Below the pieces are notes generated by a model, which was not told where the DNA came from, did not search any database, and saw nothing but the letters and a program-made list of their open reading frames with translations. Below are positions 43,688 through 52,640 of a stretch of 64,000 nucleotides of DNA, one piece after another. A program made the translations under genes and the position numbers. Positions within the stretch are counted from its first letter, which is position 1, and each line of letters begins with the position of its first letter. Source of the stretch: Rikenella microfusus DSM 15922 (GTDB taxonomy: Bacteria > Bacteroidota > Bacteroidia > Bacteroidales > Rikenellaceae); the NCBI RefSeq assembly GCF_000427365.1, contig NZ_KE386488.1, positions 930,001 to 994,000 of the forward strand, read 5' to 3'.

Positions 43688-46600
43688 CTACCGGCGCGTC
43701 ACCGGCCTGAGTACGAAATCGAACTCATAATCCCCGTAAGGCAACAGATACTGAGGCAGCGGCCAGGCGCCCCAGCTGTCCTCGCAACCGAGTCCCATCT
43801 GCCGCGAAGCGATATTCAGCGTCACGAAATCGCGTTTCACGAGCGACCCCGAATGACGCTGGTCTTTCGCCGGCCCGTCGTCCAGGTCCTCCATCGCATA
43901 CGGCAACGCCGACGCCTCGAACGGAGCGTCCGACTCGATCAGCAGGCCTGCGCCGTCGGCATCGGTCAGTTTCCACCAGCGCAGGTCAGTCTTATTGCCG
44001 CTCTCCTGCGGGCGGACGTAACCCCAGTACTGGTCGTCCACCGACTGCGTATAACGGCCGATCTTCGCCGCCCCCTGACGGTCGATATAGTTCTCGATCG
44101 GGCCGCGTCCGTAGAAATCGATCGTGCGGAACGACTCCGGCATCGTCAGTTCCATGCCGAAACGGAACAGGTTCGGCATCTTCTCCTGGGTCGGATCCGT
44201 GGTCAGCTTCTGGCTCACCGCGATCTCGCCCGCTCCGTTAATGGTATAGTCGATGGTCAAAGTCGCGAAAAGTTTCGGCAACTCGAATACGCTGGTAATC
44301 CGAATATTCCCGTCGGCCAGGGTGGAATCCTTGATCGACTTGAGCTTCATCTCCGGGTTTTTCCACAGCGCGAAACGATTCTGCTGCCCGGCCCCCATAT
44401 CGTTATCGGTCGGCGCACGCCAGAACATCGGCCGCAGCGCATAGCCTTTTTCCACCAACTCCCTGCCGTCCATCGTGTAATCGGTCATCAGCCCCGTCCA
44501 GCGGTTGAAATAGATCTTATTGTCTCCGGCCGCCACGACGATCGCCCGCGTGTTCGGTTCGATACTCGGGGCCGCTTTCGCAGCCGCCACCGCCGCATTC
44601 CAGGCATCATACGGACGTACCGCCATCTGTTCGTAAGCCACGACCGTCCCCGCCGGCAGAATGCCGTCCTGCGCTTTCAGCAGGTACTCCACATCCAGCA
44701 TCAGCTCGCCCTTCGCGTCGGCCGGAACGGAATATCCCGGCAGGGCGACCTGCGCTTTCTGCTGCGGCGCGACGTTCAGGTCGAGGACTATCCCCTGCCG
44801 TACCGTCGTTCCGTCGGCTTTCAGCCGCCATACCATATAATAGCGCGACAGGTCGATGAAGAAATTCTCGTTGTAAACCTCTACGACGCCTTTCTGCAAA
44901 TCGACCGGCGAGGTCAGGATCGAACGCTGCACGTACCCCGCTTCGTACATGTGCGGATTGGGCTGCCGATCGGGATTGACCAGGCCGTTGCAGTTGAAAT
45001 TGTTGTCCGACACGGTATATTTCCCGTAGTCGCCGCCGTAGGTATAGATCATGTTCCCGTCCTTGTCGTATCCGCGCAGCGCCTGGTCCACGAAGTCCCA
45101 GATAAAGCCTCCTTGCAGGTTGGGATACTTGCGGATCACGTCCCAATACTCCTTGAAACCGCCCAGCGAGTTGCCCATTGCGTGCGCGTACTCCTGAAGA
45201 ATGACCGGACGTCCGTCCACCCGCTTATCCTGGTTCCGGCCGAGGCGCTCCATCTCGGCCACCCCGGTGTACATCGGGCACCAGATGTCGCTGTAATGCG
45301 GCGCCTTGCTGTCCCACAGCGCGCGTTCGTACTGCACCGGCCGCGTCGGGTCGTACTCCTTGATCCACTTGTATTCTTCGCGGAAGTTGTGGCCGTCGCC
45401 CGATTCGTTGCCCAGCGACCAGGAGATCACCGACGGGTGGTTCTTGTCCCGGATCGCCACCCGCGACCCCCGTTCGATATGCGCTTTCTCGAACCGCAGG
45501 TCGCTGCCCAGGTTCTCCTTGCCGTACCCCATGCCGTGCGCCTCGACATTGGCTTCGTCCACCAGATAGATGCCGTACCTGTCGCACAGTTCGTACCAAT
45601 ACGGATCGTTCGGATAGTGCGAAGTCCGCACGGCGTTGAAATTGAATTTTTTGAGGATTTCGATGTCTTTCAGCATCGTTTCGCGCGGCACATGGTAGCC
45701 GTAGGTCGGATCCATTTCGTGGCGGTCGGCCCCTTTGAACAGTACCGGGCGGCCGTTCACCAGCACCTGCGCGTTCTTCACTTCGATTTTACGGAAACCG
45801 ACGTTCAGGGGGATATATTCCTGCGACACCGCCTTGCCGCTGCCGCCCGCGACCGTAACGAGCAGCCGGTAAAGGTTCGGCGTTTCGGCCGTCCATTTCA
45901 ACGGGTCGGCCACAGGGATTTCCAGTTTCACGGCCCCTTTCGCGGGCCTCAATCCCTGTTGCGACACGACGGTCTTGCCCGACGGGTCGGTCAGCGACAC
46001 ATCGACGCGGGTCGCCCCCGTCGCCCCGACCACTTCGGCGTCGATTTTCAGGGTCGCATCCTTATACTGTCCGTCAAGGTCGGTCACCACGCGGATGTCG
46101 CCCAGGCGGGTCTGCGGACGGGCGTACAGATAAACGTCCCGCGCCACGCCGCTGAGCCGCCAGAAGTCCTGGTCTTCGAGGTAACTGCCGTCGCTCCACC
46201 GGAATACCTGGAACGCGATTTTATTCTCCCGTCCGGGAACGAGGTATTTCGTGAGGTCGAACTCCGCGCCCAGCTTGCTGTCCTCGCTGTAACCGACAAA
46301 ACGGCCGTTCACCCAGAGGTAAAGGTTCGAAGTCACGCTCCCGAAATGGATATAAACCGCGTCGCCTTTCCAATCGGCCGGAACGGTCACTTCGCGGATG
46401 TAGGAGCCGACGTAGTTGTCCTGCGAGGGAACATGCGGCGGATTGGGCCGTTCGATGCTGCTCCACGGATAACCGGGATTGATATATACCGGGTTGCCGT
46501 AACCGTTCACCTGCCAGATGCCGGGTACGGAAATCGTGTTCCATCCTTTGGAATCGTAATCGGTTTTATAGAAATCGGTCGGGCGCTGGTCGGCGTTTTC

Positions 46601-46837
46601 GACGAAAAAGAATTTCCATTTGCCGTTCAGCGACAGATAACGGTCGGAAGCCTGCGGGTCGCCCGCCTGCGCTTTTTCCGGGGTCTCGTAAGCGAAATAG
46701 GAGGCCCGCATGGGCGCCCGGTCGATCTCGTTCACCGATGGGTCCTGCCACTCGGTGAAGGTCTGCGCCCGGGCCGCTCCGCATGCGAGCAGGGCACCCG
46801 CCGCAAGGACCGCAAGGCTCGAAATGGGTCTTTTCAT
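43688..46837 (-). CDS. Secreted GH2 beta-galactosidase, LacZ-like
   Basis: A 1049-residue glycoside hydrolase family 2 enzyme with signal peptide (SSLAVLAAGALLACGAARAQ) and therefore periplasmic or surface, unlike E. coli LacZ. It has an N-terminal sugar-binding jelly-roll, immunoglobulin-like domains, a TIM barrel with the acid/base Glu478 (SLGNESGDGHN) and nucleophile Glu549 (PVILQEYAHAMGNS), and the C-terminal Bgal_small_N domain (about 770-1045). It probably removes beta-galactose from mucin O-glycans, N-glycans or milk sugars. It is single, with a TATCTTTG promoter element 58 bases upstream. Confidence 0.95.
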   Translation of the reverse strand: MKRPISSLAVLAAGALLACGAARAQTFTEWQDPSVNEIDRAPMRASYFAYETPEKAQAGDPQASDRYLSLNGKWKFFFVENADQRPTDFYKTDYDSKGWNTISVPGIWQVNGYGNPVYINPGYPWSSIERPNPPHVPSQDNYVGSYIREVTVPADWKGDAVYIHFGSVTSNLYLWVNGRFVGYSEDSKLGAEFDLTKYLVPGRENKIAFQVFRWSDGSYLEDQDFWRLSGVARDVYLYARPQTRLGDIRVVTDLDGQYKDATLKIDAEVVGATGATRVDVSLTDPSGKTVVSQQGLRPAKGAVKLEIPVADPLKWTAETPNLYRLLVTVAGGSGKAVSQEYIPLNVGFRKIEVKNAQVLVNGRPVLFKGADRHEMDPTYGYHVPRETMLKDIEILKKFNFNAVRTSHYPNDPYWYELCDRYGIYLVDEANVEAHGMGYGKENLGSDLRFEKAHIERGSRVAIRDKNHPSVISWSLGNESGDGHNFREEYKWIKEYDPTRPVQYERALWDSKAPHYSDIWCPMYTGVAEMERLGRNQDKRVDGRPVILQEYAHAMGNSLGGFKEYWDVIRKYPNLQGGFIWDFVDQALRGYDKDGNMIYTYGGDYGKYTVSDNNFNCNGLVNPDRQPNPHMYEAGYVQRSILTSPVDLQKGVVEVYNENFFIDLSRYYMVWRLKADGTTVRQGIVLDLNVAPQQKAQVALPGYSVPADAKGELMLDVEYLLKAQDGILPAGTVVAYEQMAVRPYDAWNAAVAAAKAAPSIEPNTRAIVVAAGDNKIYFNRWTGLMTDYTMDGRELVEKGYALRPMFWRAPTDNDMGAGQQNRFALWKNPEMKLKSIKDSTLADGNIRITSVFELPKLFATLTIDYTINGAGEIAVSQKLTTDPTQEKMPNLFRFGMELTMPESFRTIDFYGRGPIENYIDRQGAAKIGRYTQSVDDQYWGYVRPQESGNKTDLRWWKLTDADGAGLLIESDAPFEASALPYAMEDLDDGPAKDQRHSGSLVKRDFVTLNIASRQMGLGCEDSWGAWPLPQYLLPYGDYEFDFVLRPVTRR

Positions 46838-46895
46838 AAAGCTATGCTGGTTGGGTTAAAAAAATCCGGCGGCCTGACGGACAGACCACCGGAAA

Positions 46896-46903
46896 CAAAG
46901 ATA
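46896..46903 (-). promoter_or_regulatory. -7 element for the beta-galactosidase gene
   Basis: TATCTTTG on the minus strand matches TAnnTTTG, 58 bases upstream of the ATG, adjacent to repeat B4. Confidence 0.5.
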
Positions 46904-46913
46904 AGATTTTTAT

Positions 46914-47077
46914 AGTCAGCACGCACGATTTTACCCGACACCGGACAACGCCTCTCCCGGCCGGAGTGCCCCCGTCGGGGTTTTGCCGGGGGTTGCCGTA
47001 CCCGGCTCAGGCGGTACACCGCCGGGCCGATCGAAAGAATCATTATCCGACTTCAGGCAAAACCGAATGTACTTACC
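46914..47077. repeat. Family B repeat, degenerate copy B4
   Basis: The left end GCACGATTTTACCC and right end GAATGTACTTACC retain the terminal motifs. The interior CTCCCGGCCGGAGTGCCC is shared with B1. Flanking 8-mers differ. It accounts for about half of the 345-base gap between the transporter and beta-galactosidase genes; 47078-47182 is a C-rich stretch in which I see nothing. Confidence 0.55.
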
Positions 47078-47182
47078 ATTCGGGAAAATATATCTAACGT
47101 CGGATATTACTTTGGGGACGCCCCCACCCCTGCACCACTCCTTCTACACCCACTCCTTCTCCCCCCCTCTCTACGCTCCCTT

Positions 47183-48856
47183 CTACGCCGCAGCGAAAAG
47201 GATCAGCAGCTGCGCCGTCAGGATACGCAGGAACATCGTCAGCGGATAGACCGTGGCATATCCCACCGCCGGCAGGTCGTTGCCCGCCACGGCATTCGAA
47301 TAGGCCAGCGCGGGCGGGTCGGTCATACTCCCGGCCAGCAGGCCCGCCAGCGTGAAATAATTGATCTTGTAGAACAGCCGTCCGACCACGCCGACCAGCA
47401 ACAGCGGCACCATCGTAATGATGACCCCGTAGCCGATCCATTTGTAACCGCCGCCGTCCACGATCGTCTCCACGAAACCTTCGCCGGCACCCAGTCCCAC
47501 GCCCGCCAGGAACAGGGCGATGCCGATTTCGCGCAGCATCAGGTTGGCGCTCATCGTCGTATAGGTCACCACTTTGTACTGCGGTCCGAAACGGCTGATC
47601 AGGATCGAAACGATCAGCGGCCCGCCGGCCAGCCCCAGTTTCAGCGGCTGCGGGATACCCGGCAGCATGATCGGGATACTTCCCAGCAAAACCCCCAGAA
47701 AGATACCCACGAAAATCGGAATCAGGTTCGGTTCGCGCAGGCGGCGCATCGAGTTGCCCAGCACTTTCGTCGCCTCGGCCACGCCCGTTTCGGTACCCAC
47801 CAGGGTCACGCGGTCGCCCATCTGCAACTGGAGGTTGCGGTTGGCCACCAGATCGACCCCGGCCCGGTTCACCCGCGTGATATTGATGCCGTATGTGCTG
47901 CGTAACCTGAGGTCGCCCAGCCGCTTTCCGTTCAGTTCGGGCTTGGTGATCATCACCCGCCGAGAGATGAACTGGCTGTCGAGTTTCTCCCATTCCGAAA
48001 AATCCATGTCGATCTTATGGCCGAGGAAGGCTACCAGCGCCTCCTCGTCCTTGTGGGCGGCGATCACGAACAGTTTGTCGCCGAGGTTCAGTTCGGTGCT
48101 GTTGCTGGCGATCTCCGTGCGCCCGTCCGACTGGTGGCACACGCGCGAGACGACGAACGTGCGGTCGATCAGACCGGAAATGTCGCCTACGGTGCGTCCG
48201 GCGATAACCGGATTCTCCAGCACGATCGAAATACGCTGCGCCCCCGTGTCGTCATGGTCGCCGTGATTCGCGGCCGCAGCCTCCCTGTCCAGTTTGATGC
48301 GGAAAAAGAAACGCATGGCCATGATCGAGACGATGATGCCGATTACCCCCAGCGGATAGGCTACGGCATAACCCAGCGGAATCGAGGGGTCGTTGATGCC
48401 CGTCATGTCGCTGTAGGCCTGTTGCGCGGCCCCCAGCCCCGGGGTGTTGGTCACGGCGCCGGAGAGAATCCCGACCATGGTGGTAATCGGTATGCCCGTG
48501 GCCACATGCAGGATATAGGCGATCCCCACGCCAAGGAACACGATGGCCGAGGCCAGCATATTGAGCGTCAGGCCGCCTTTCTTGAGCGACGAGAAAAAAC
48601 TGGGACCGACTTGCAGACCGATCGAATAGACGAACAGTATGAGGCCGAACTCCTTGACGAAATGCAGGGTCGACGGGTCGATCCGCATCCCGAAATGGCT
48701 CAGGGCGATACCTACGAACAGGATCCAGGTGATCCCCAGCGAGATGCCGGCTATCCGGATTTTGCCGAGGGCGATACCCACGGCGATCACCAACGCGATC
48801 AGCAGAATCGAGTGGGCTACGCCTCCGCCGAAAAAGAGGTTATTGATCCATTCCAT
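47183..48856 (-). CDS. AspT/YidE/YbjL-family transporter
   Basis: A 557-residue inner-membrane protein of the aspartate:alanine exchanger family. It has two sets of about five to six helices (residues 1-185 and 385-557) flanking a cytoplasmic region with two TrkA-C (RCK_C) domains (about 205-370; VLENPVIAGRTVGDI and MITKPELNGKRLGDL). GAVTNTPGLGAAQQ and SMTDPPALAYSNAV are the paired re-entrant motifs of the family. The substrate is unknown; dicarboxylate or amino-acid exchange is a family-based guess. TACCTTTG lies 28 bases upstream. Confidence 0.88.
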   Translation of the reverse strand: MEWINNLFFGGGVAHSILLIALVIAVGIALGKIRIAGISLGITWILFVGIALSHFGMRIDPSTLHFVKEFGLILFVYSIGLQVGPSFFSSLKKGGLTLNMLASAIVFLGVGIAYILHVATGIPITTMVGILSGAVTNTPGLGAAQQAYSDMTGINDPSIPLGYAVAYPLGVIGIIVSIMAMRFFFRIKLDREAAAANHGDHDDTGAQRISIVLENPVIAGRTVGDISGLIDRTFVVSRVCHQSDGRTEIASNSTELNLGDKLFVIAAHKDEEALVAFLGHKIDMDFSEWEKLDSQFISRRVMITKPELNGKRLGDLRLRSTYGINITRVNRAGVDLVANRNLQLQMGDRVTLVGTETGVAEATKVLGNSMRRLREPNLIPIFVGIFLGVLLGSIPIMLPGIPQPLKLGLAGGPLIVSILISRFGPQYKVVTYTTMSANLMLREIGIALFLAGVGLGAGEGFVETIVDGGGYKWIGYGVIITMVPLLLVGVVGRLFYKINYFTLAGLLAGSMTDPPALAYSNAVAGNDLPAVGYATVYPLTMFLRILTAQLLILFAAA

Positions 48857-48883
48857 AATTTTCAGGAAAGAAATTTAAGGCAA

Positions 48884-48891
48884 CAAAGGTA
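48884..48891 (-). promoter_or_regulatory. -7 element for the transporter gene
   Basis: TACCTTTG on the minus strand matches TAnnTTTG, 28 bases upstream of the ATG. Confidence 0.55.
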
Positions 48892-48955
48892 CTCTTTTAT
48901 TTATTTTTCAGGAAATCCGGTTCCGTCTCTTTTCCGGACAAAAAGACGGAAACGG

Positions 48956-48992
48956 GCCGCCCCCGCTTCCGCGAACGGGAAGCGGGGGCGGC
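48956..48992 (-). terminator. Hairpin after the outer-membrane barrel gene
   Basis: GCCGCCCCCGCTTCC (48956-48970) pairs with its complement (48978-48992) around a 7-base loop, 35 bases beyond the stop. On the minus strand the following bases include CGTTTCCGTCTTTTT. Confidence 0.75.
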
Positions 48993-49026
48993 AGACCCGG
49001 CCCGGCCTTCACCGGCACGGAGCGTA

Positions 49027-49779
49027 TCAGTGGAGGTACTTGTCGTACCAGTTCACATGGCGGCCGGTACTCGTGCGGCCGTCCTTGAGCACTTTGCCGA
49101 CCTTGAGTTTGATCCCGGCGGTCACCGCCCCGGTAAAACCGTATCCCCCTTCGACGAAGAAACAAAAATTCCCTTTGCCCATTTCGACCCCCACGGGCGA
49201 AACCTGGTAAGCGAAAATCGCCTTGGCGGACTGGTCCTGGTCGGTCGATACCCAACGGTTCCCCAGGCCGAAGCCCACGCCGGCACGCGTATAGACCGAC
49301 AGCCAGTTGTTCCGCACCCAATTGACGCGCAGGCTGGGCAGTATCGTGAACCAGTCGTCCTTCTGGCCGTTCTGCTCGATGTCGCGGAACTCCTGCCGCC
49401 CCTTGTTGTGAGAATAGACGAACGGCACGTTGAGTTCCAGCCACGGCGTGATTTCGTAGTTGATCCCCACGCTGACGGTACCGAAATTACCGGTGATATG
49501 CCCGTCGGGCACCCCCGTCGCGCCCGGCGAATTGTTCTCTACGAAAGGGAACCGCTTGTTGGCGTAGCTGTCGTACGACGTGACGGGCGAATACCCGTAA
49601 CCGAACGTAATGGCGATACGGCTTTTACGCACCTCCTGCGGCTGGACGTAGACTTTCTTGCCCGTGGAATCCGTCACGCGCGGCGTGAACGGGGTAACGG
49701 TGCGCCCGCGCTGGGCATATGTCCCGCCGACGGAAAACAGCACAGCGGCCAAAACGAGCGACATGGATCTGAATTTCAT
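49027..49779 (-). CDS. Outer-membrane beta-barrel protein of unknown function
   Basis: A 250-residue secreted protein (signal peptide MSLVLAAVLFSVGGTYAQ). After a linker rich in Thr and Pro (24-50) come alternating strands (RIAITFGYGYSPVTSYD, VSVGINYEITPWLELNVPF, LRVNWVRNNWLSVYTRAGVGFG) typical of an 8-10-stranded outer-membrane barrel. No enzymatic motif is visible and no family is named with certainty. It is divergent from the TolC-family gene across a 119-base gap, and the two may share regulation. Confidence 0.75.
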   Translation of the reverse strand: MKFRSMSLVLAAVLFSVGGTYAQRGRTVTPFTPRVTDSTGKKVYVQPQEVRKSRIAITFGYGYSPVTSYDSYANKRFPFVENNSPGATGVPDGHITGNFGTVSVGINYEITPWLELNVPFVYSHNKGRQEFRDIEQNGQKDDWFTILPSLRVNWVRNNWLSVYTRAGVGFGLGNRWVSTDQDQSAKAIFAYQVSPVGVEMGKGNFCFFVEGGYGFTGAVTAGIKLKVGKVLKDGRTSTGRHVNWYDKYLH

Positions 49780-49898
49780 GGTTATCCTGAATGTTTTGAG
49801 TTAGTAGTCGTACAAGCTGTCGGAGTTTCCCAAAGTTAATGTTAAATTTGAAATCTCCTGCAGATTTCGTAACATTGTCGTTAGAATTCCTTGTTTCT

Positions 49899-51179
49899 AT
49901 GATAAAAATCGCGATTCCGGCCCTGATTCTGTCGCTGTCCGTCGGCGGAGCGGCCGCACAGTCTTCCGTGCTGACCCTCGAAGGGTGCCGCGAGGCGGCC
50001 GTCGCCCGCTCGCCGCTCACCGTCCGGCAGGGGCTGGCCGGCGAAAAAAGGCAAGCCAAAGACAAGGCGGCATCGTCGGCCCTCGTCCCGCAACTGGAAA
50101 TCAACGCCCAGGCCAGCTACCAGAACGAAACGGTGCGGTTCCCGGACGACCTGCCGCTGCCCATCGCGATCGACCTGCCGCTCGACCAATACAAAGCGAC
50201 GGTGGACCTCAACCAGGTCATCTACGGCGGGAACAGCGTGCGCAACACCAAACGGGTCAATGCGGCCGCAGAAAAAACGGAAACGGCTTCGCTGGACGTA
50301 CAGCTCGACCGCCTGCGCGACCGGATCAACGACACCTATCTCGGCATCCTGCTGACCGACCGCCGATTGGCGGTAAACGATCTGATGCGGCAAACGCTGG
50401 CCGCGGACATCAAGACCGTAACGGCGCAGATCGCCCACGGAACGGCCACGGGAGCCACCCGGGCGACCCTCACGGCACGCATGCTGGAGTTGGAACAGGA
50501 GCGGGCCGAATTGCAAGGGACGCGCGACAAACTGGCGGAAGCTCTCCACTCCCTGACGGGTCTCGACATCACGGCGGCGACGGAACTGAAGGTGCCGGAA
50601 GTACCGGCCGGCAGCCCTTCGGCCGACGACATCTCTCAACGGTCGGAATTGCGGCTGTACGCGCGGCAGCGCGACCAGCTCGACATGCAGGACAAATTGC
50701 TGAACAGCCGTTCGAACCCGAAACTCTCGCTCTTCGCCAGCGGAGGCTACGGCCGGCCGGGTTACAATTTTCTCGACCGCGACTTCGCTCCGATGGCCAT
50801 CGGGGGAGTACGGTTCAACCTGCCGCTGACCGGCTGGGACGCCACGCAAAAGGAGAAACGGGCCAACCGGATCATGAGCCGGGACATCGACCAGCAACAG
50901 CGCGATTTCGAACGGAACGTCTCGATCGAAACGGCGCAATACCGGACGGACATCGAAAAACTGCAGGAGGTGACGGCGCTGGACCCGCAGATCGTGGCGG
51001 CGCGGACCGCCGTCAGGGAACAGGCGCTGGCACGGCTCAAAGGCGGCGTCATCACCGATTCGGAATACCTGACGGAATTCAACAACGAAGCGCAGGCCCG
51101 GATCAATGCCGAAACGAACGCCCTGCGGCTGGTGCAGGCATGGATCGCCTACGACGCGGCACGCGGGGTTTACAAATAG
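49899..51179 (+). CDS. TolC-family outer-membrane efflux protein
   Basis: A 426-residue protein with signal peptide (MIKIAIPALILSLSVGGAAAQ) and two OEP repeats. Long amphipathic helices (RDRINDTYLGILLTDRRLAVNDL and ERAELQGTRDKLAEALHSL, quoted in part) alternate with barrel strands (ASYQNETVRFPD and LSLFASGGYGRPGYN). I start at 49899 because a 20-codon in-frame extension precedes the signal peptide. Membrane-fusion protein and pump genes normally follow such a gene but here the next 1.1 kb is repeats, so its partner must be encoded elsewhere. Periodicity and length fit TolC/OprM trimers. Confidence 0.88.
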   Translation: MIKIAIPALILSLSVGGAAAQSSVLTLEGCREAAVARSPLTVRQGLAGEKRQAKDKAASSALVPQLEINAQASYQNETVRFPDDLPLPIAIDLPLDQYKATVDLNQVIYGGNSVRNTKRVNAAAEKTETASLDVQLDRLRDRINDTYLGILLTDRRLAVNDLMRQTLAADIKTVTAQIAHGTATGATRATLTARMLELEQERAELQGTRDKLAEALHSLTGLDITAATELKVPEVPAGSPSADDISQRSELRLYARQRDQLDMQDKLLNSRSNPKLSLFASGGYGRPGYNFLDRDFAPMAIGGVRFNLPLTGWDATQKEKRANRIMSRDIDQQQRDFERNVSIETAQYRTDIEKLQEVTALDPQIVAARTAVREQALARLKGGVITDSEYLTEFNNEAQARINAETNALRLVQAWIAYDAARGVYK

Positions 51180-51334
51180 GAACTAGGTATATACGGCCCG
51201 AATCGGAGAACGATGCCGCGCCGGCCCGAAAAGGTTGCATGGTTTCGGAGTAAATGCGGCTGGAGGACAATCGAGCATCCAACGTGCGATTACTGAGCAG
51301 GACTCCCTTTCTGTCAGTCCGCAGGCGCGGAAAT

Positions 51335-51450
51335 TTTTAACCGGACGATTTTTATTGATGCGATTCGAAAGAATCGCCGGCTTTCGCGCCCAAGCGGCTC
51401 TGCCGCTTCGGGGGTGGGCGCGAAGCCGATAAATGAAGTATTTTAACCGT
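51335..51450. repeat. Family D repeat, copy D2 (inverted)
   Basis: It begins TTTAACCGGACGATTTTTAT and ends TTTTAACCGTACATTTAA. Its interior has GATTCGAAAGAATCGCCGGC and the GGTGGGCGCGAAGCC block in reverse orientation to D1. Confidence 0.6.
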
Positions 51451-51689
51451 ACATTTAATTCCTACGGTGTCGCCCGGAGCCAGCGAAGGCCAGACCGAAT
51501 TTTGCGAGTGTTGCAACCGTTAACTTCGCTTCGCTCGTTTCCCTCCTCGCCGCTCGGCCATTCGTGCAACCGACGCTGCCGGTGAGAGCAGTGCAAGCCG
51601 GCTTAAGCGCTGCCGAACGGCGAGGAGGAAGGCGAAGCCAACCCCATGTCGCTCGCCGGCAGCGTCGGTTCGCTGGGGGTGGGTTGCCT

Positions 51690-51762
51690 TTCCGGCTTCT
51701 TCCCTGCGCCTTGGCCATACGAACAAGTTCGATGTCACTCGGCTGTTGCGTCGGTTCGGACC
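51690..51762. repeat. Family E repeat fragment, copy E3
   Basis: GGCCATACGAACAAGTTCGATG then CTCGGCTGTTGCGTCGGTT (quoted in two parts) matches E2 at 26385-26465 closely. The remaining part of 51451-51690 is GC-rich with a GCCGGTGAGAGCAG/GCCGGCAGCGTC pattern but no gene. Confidence 0.55.
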
Positions 51763-51904
51763 GGCTGCTACTGCGGACAATTAAAAATAAGTTTCCGCGT
51801 CAGCGGGCGGGCCGGGCCTCCCCCGCGGGAGGCCCGGTGCCGCTGGGCACTCCAGCCGGACTGTAACTACCCGAGACCTCCCGGGCGCCCGACCCGAATG
51901 AAAA

Positions 51905-52040
51905 ATAACCGTATGGTTAAAATACTTTACCCTTCGTTTTGCGCCCACCTCATCGGAGCCAACTCCCGATCGGAGTGTCCGGAGATACCGCAAAAGCCGG
52001 CGATTTTTGAGAATCGCGGAAAATAGAAACTATACGGTTA
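51905..52040. repeat. Family D repeat, copy D3
   Basis: It has terminal inverted motifs ATAACCGTATGGTT and AACTATACGGTTAT, with the interior CGCCCACCTCATCGGAGCC and GCCGGCGATTTTTGAGAATCGC. It is the clearest family D copy. Flanking sequences show no obvious duplication. The rest of the gap to rbfA (52041-52263) shows no gene. Confidence 0.65.
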
Positions 52041-52263
52041 TGTATTGGCCGGAGTCTCCCCGACGACGGCCTGACAAAGGGGCGTATTCCAAGCGGATAT
52101 TATTAAGGAAACGGAGTCACGCACGGGCCGCGGCCCCTTCCGGCGGAGGTCCGATGCAACAGCCTGAAAAACATGCCCCGCAGCAACGGACGGATCGAAA
52201 CCCGACGGCAATTGCCGCGAAACTGCAAATATTCATTAACTTTACCGACAAACGACATACGAG

Positions 52264-52611
52264 ATGGAGAGAGAAGAGACGACCCGGCAGCAGAAAGTCG
52301 GAAGACAAATACAGAAAGACATCAGCGATATTTTCCTGAAAGAGGCGCGGCACCTCGTCCAGGGTTCGATGGTGACCGTATCGAAGGTACGCGTCAGCCC
52401 CGACCTGACCTTTGCGAAAATATACCTCAGCGTATTCCCGTTCGACAAAGGGACAGCGACCCTTGGCACCCTGAAAGACAATACGTCGATGATCCGCTAC
52501 GAACTCGGCAAACGGGTGAAGAACCAGCTCCGTACCGTACCGGAGATCGCTTTCGCGATCGACGACTCGCTCGAATACGTGGACCGTATCGAAAAACTCA
52601 TTCAGGAATAA
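52264..52611 (+). CDS. rbfA: 30S ribosome-binding factor A
   Basis: A 115-residue ribosome maturation factor with a single type-II KH fold. RQQKVGRQIQKDISDIFL at the N-terminus, MVTVSKVRVSPDLTFAKIYLSVFP in the centre (in part) and LGKRVKNQLRTVPEIAFAIDDSLEYVDRI match RbfA throughout. It aids late processing of 16S rRNA. A TAACTTTA near-consensus -7 sequence lies about 25 bases upstream. The hexosaminidase gene starts 29 bp downstream on the same strand and may be cotranscribed, an unusual pairing. Confidence 0.95.
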   Translation: MEREETTRQQKVGRQIQKDISDIFLKEARHLVQGSMVTVSKVRVSPDLTFAKIYLSVFPFDKGTATLGTLKDNTSMIRYELGKRVKNQLRTVPEIAFAIDDSLEYVDRIEKLIQE

Positions 52612-52640
52612 CCGATTATCATTCCAGACCGCCCGAACCG

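Noticed and set aside
43853-46915. A 1020-codon open frame antisense to the beta-galactosidase gene
   Set aside because: High GC removes stops from the antisense frame. The protein is rich in R, H, V and P with no domain, and the opposite strand encodes a full GH2 enzyme.
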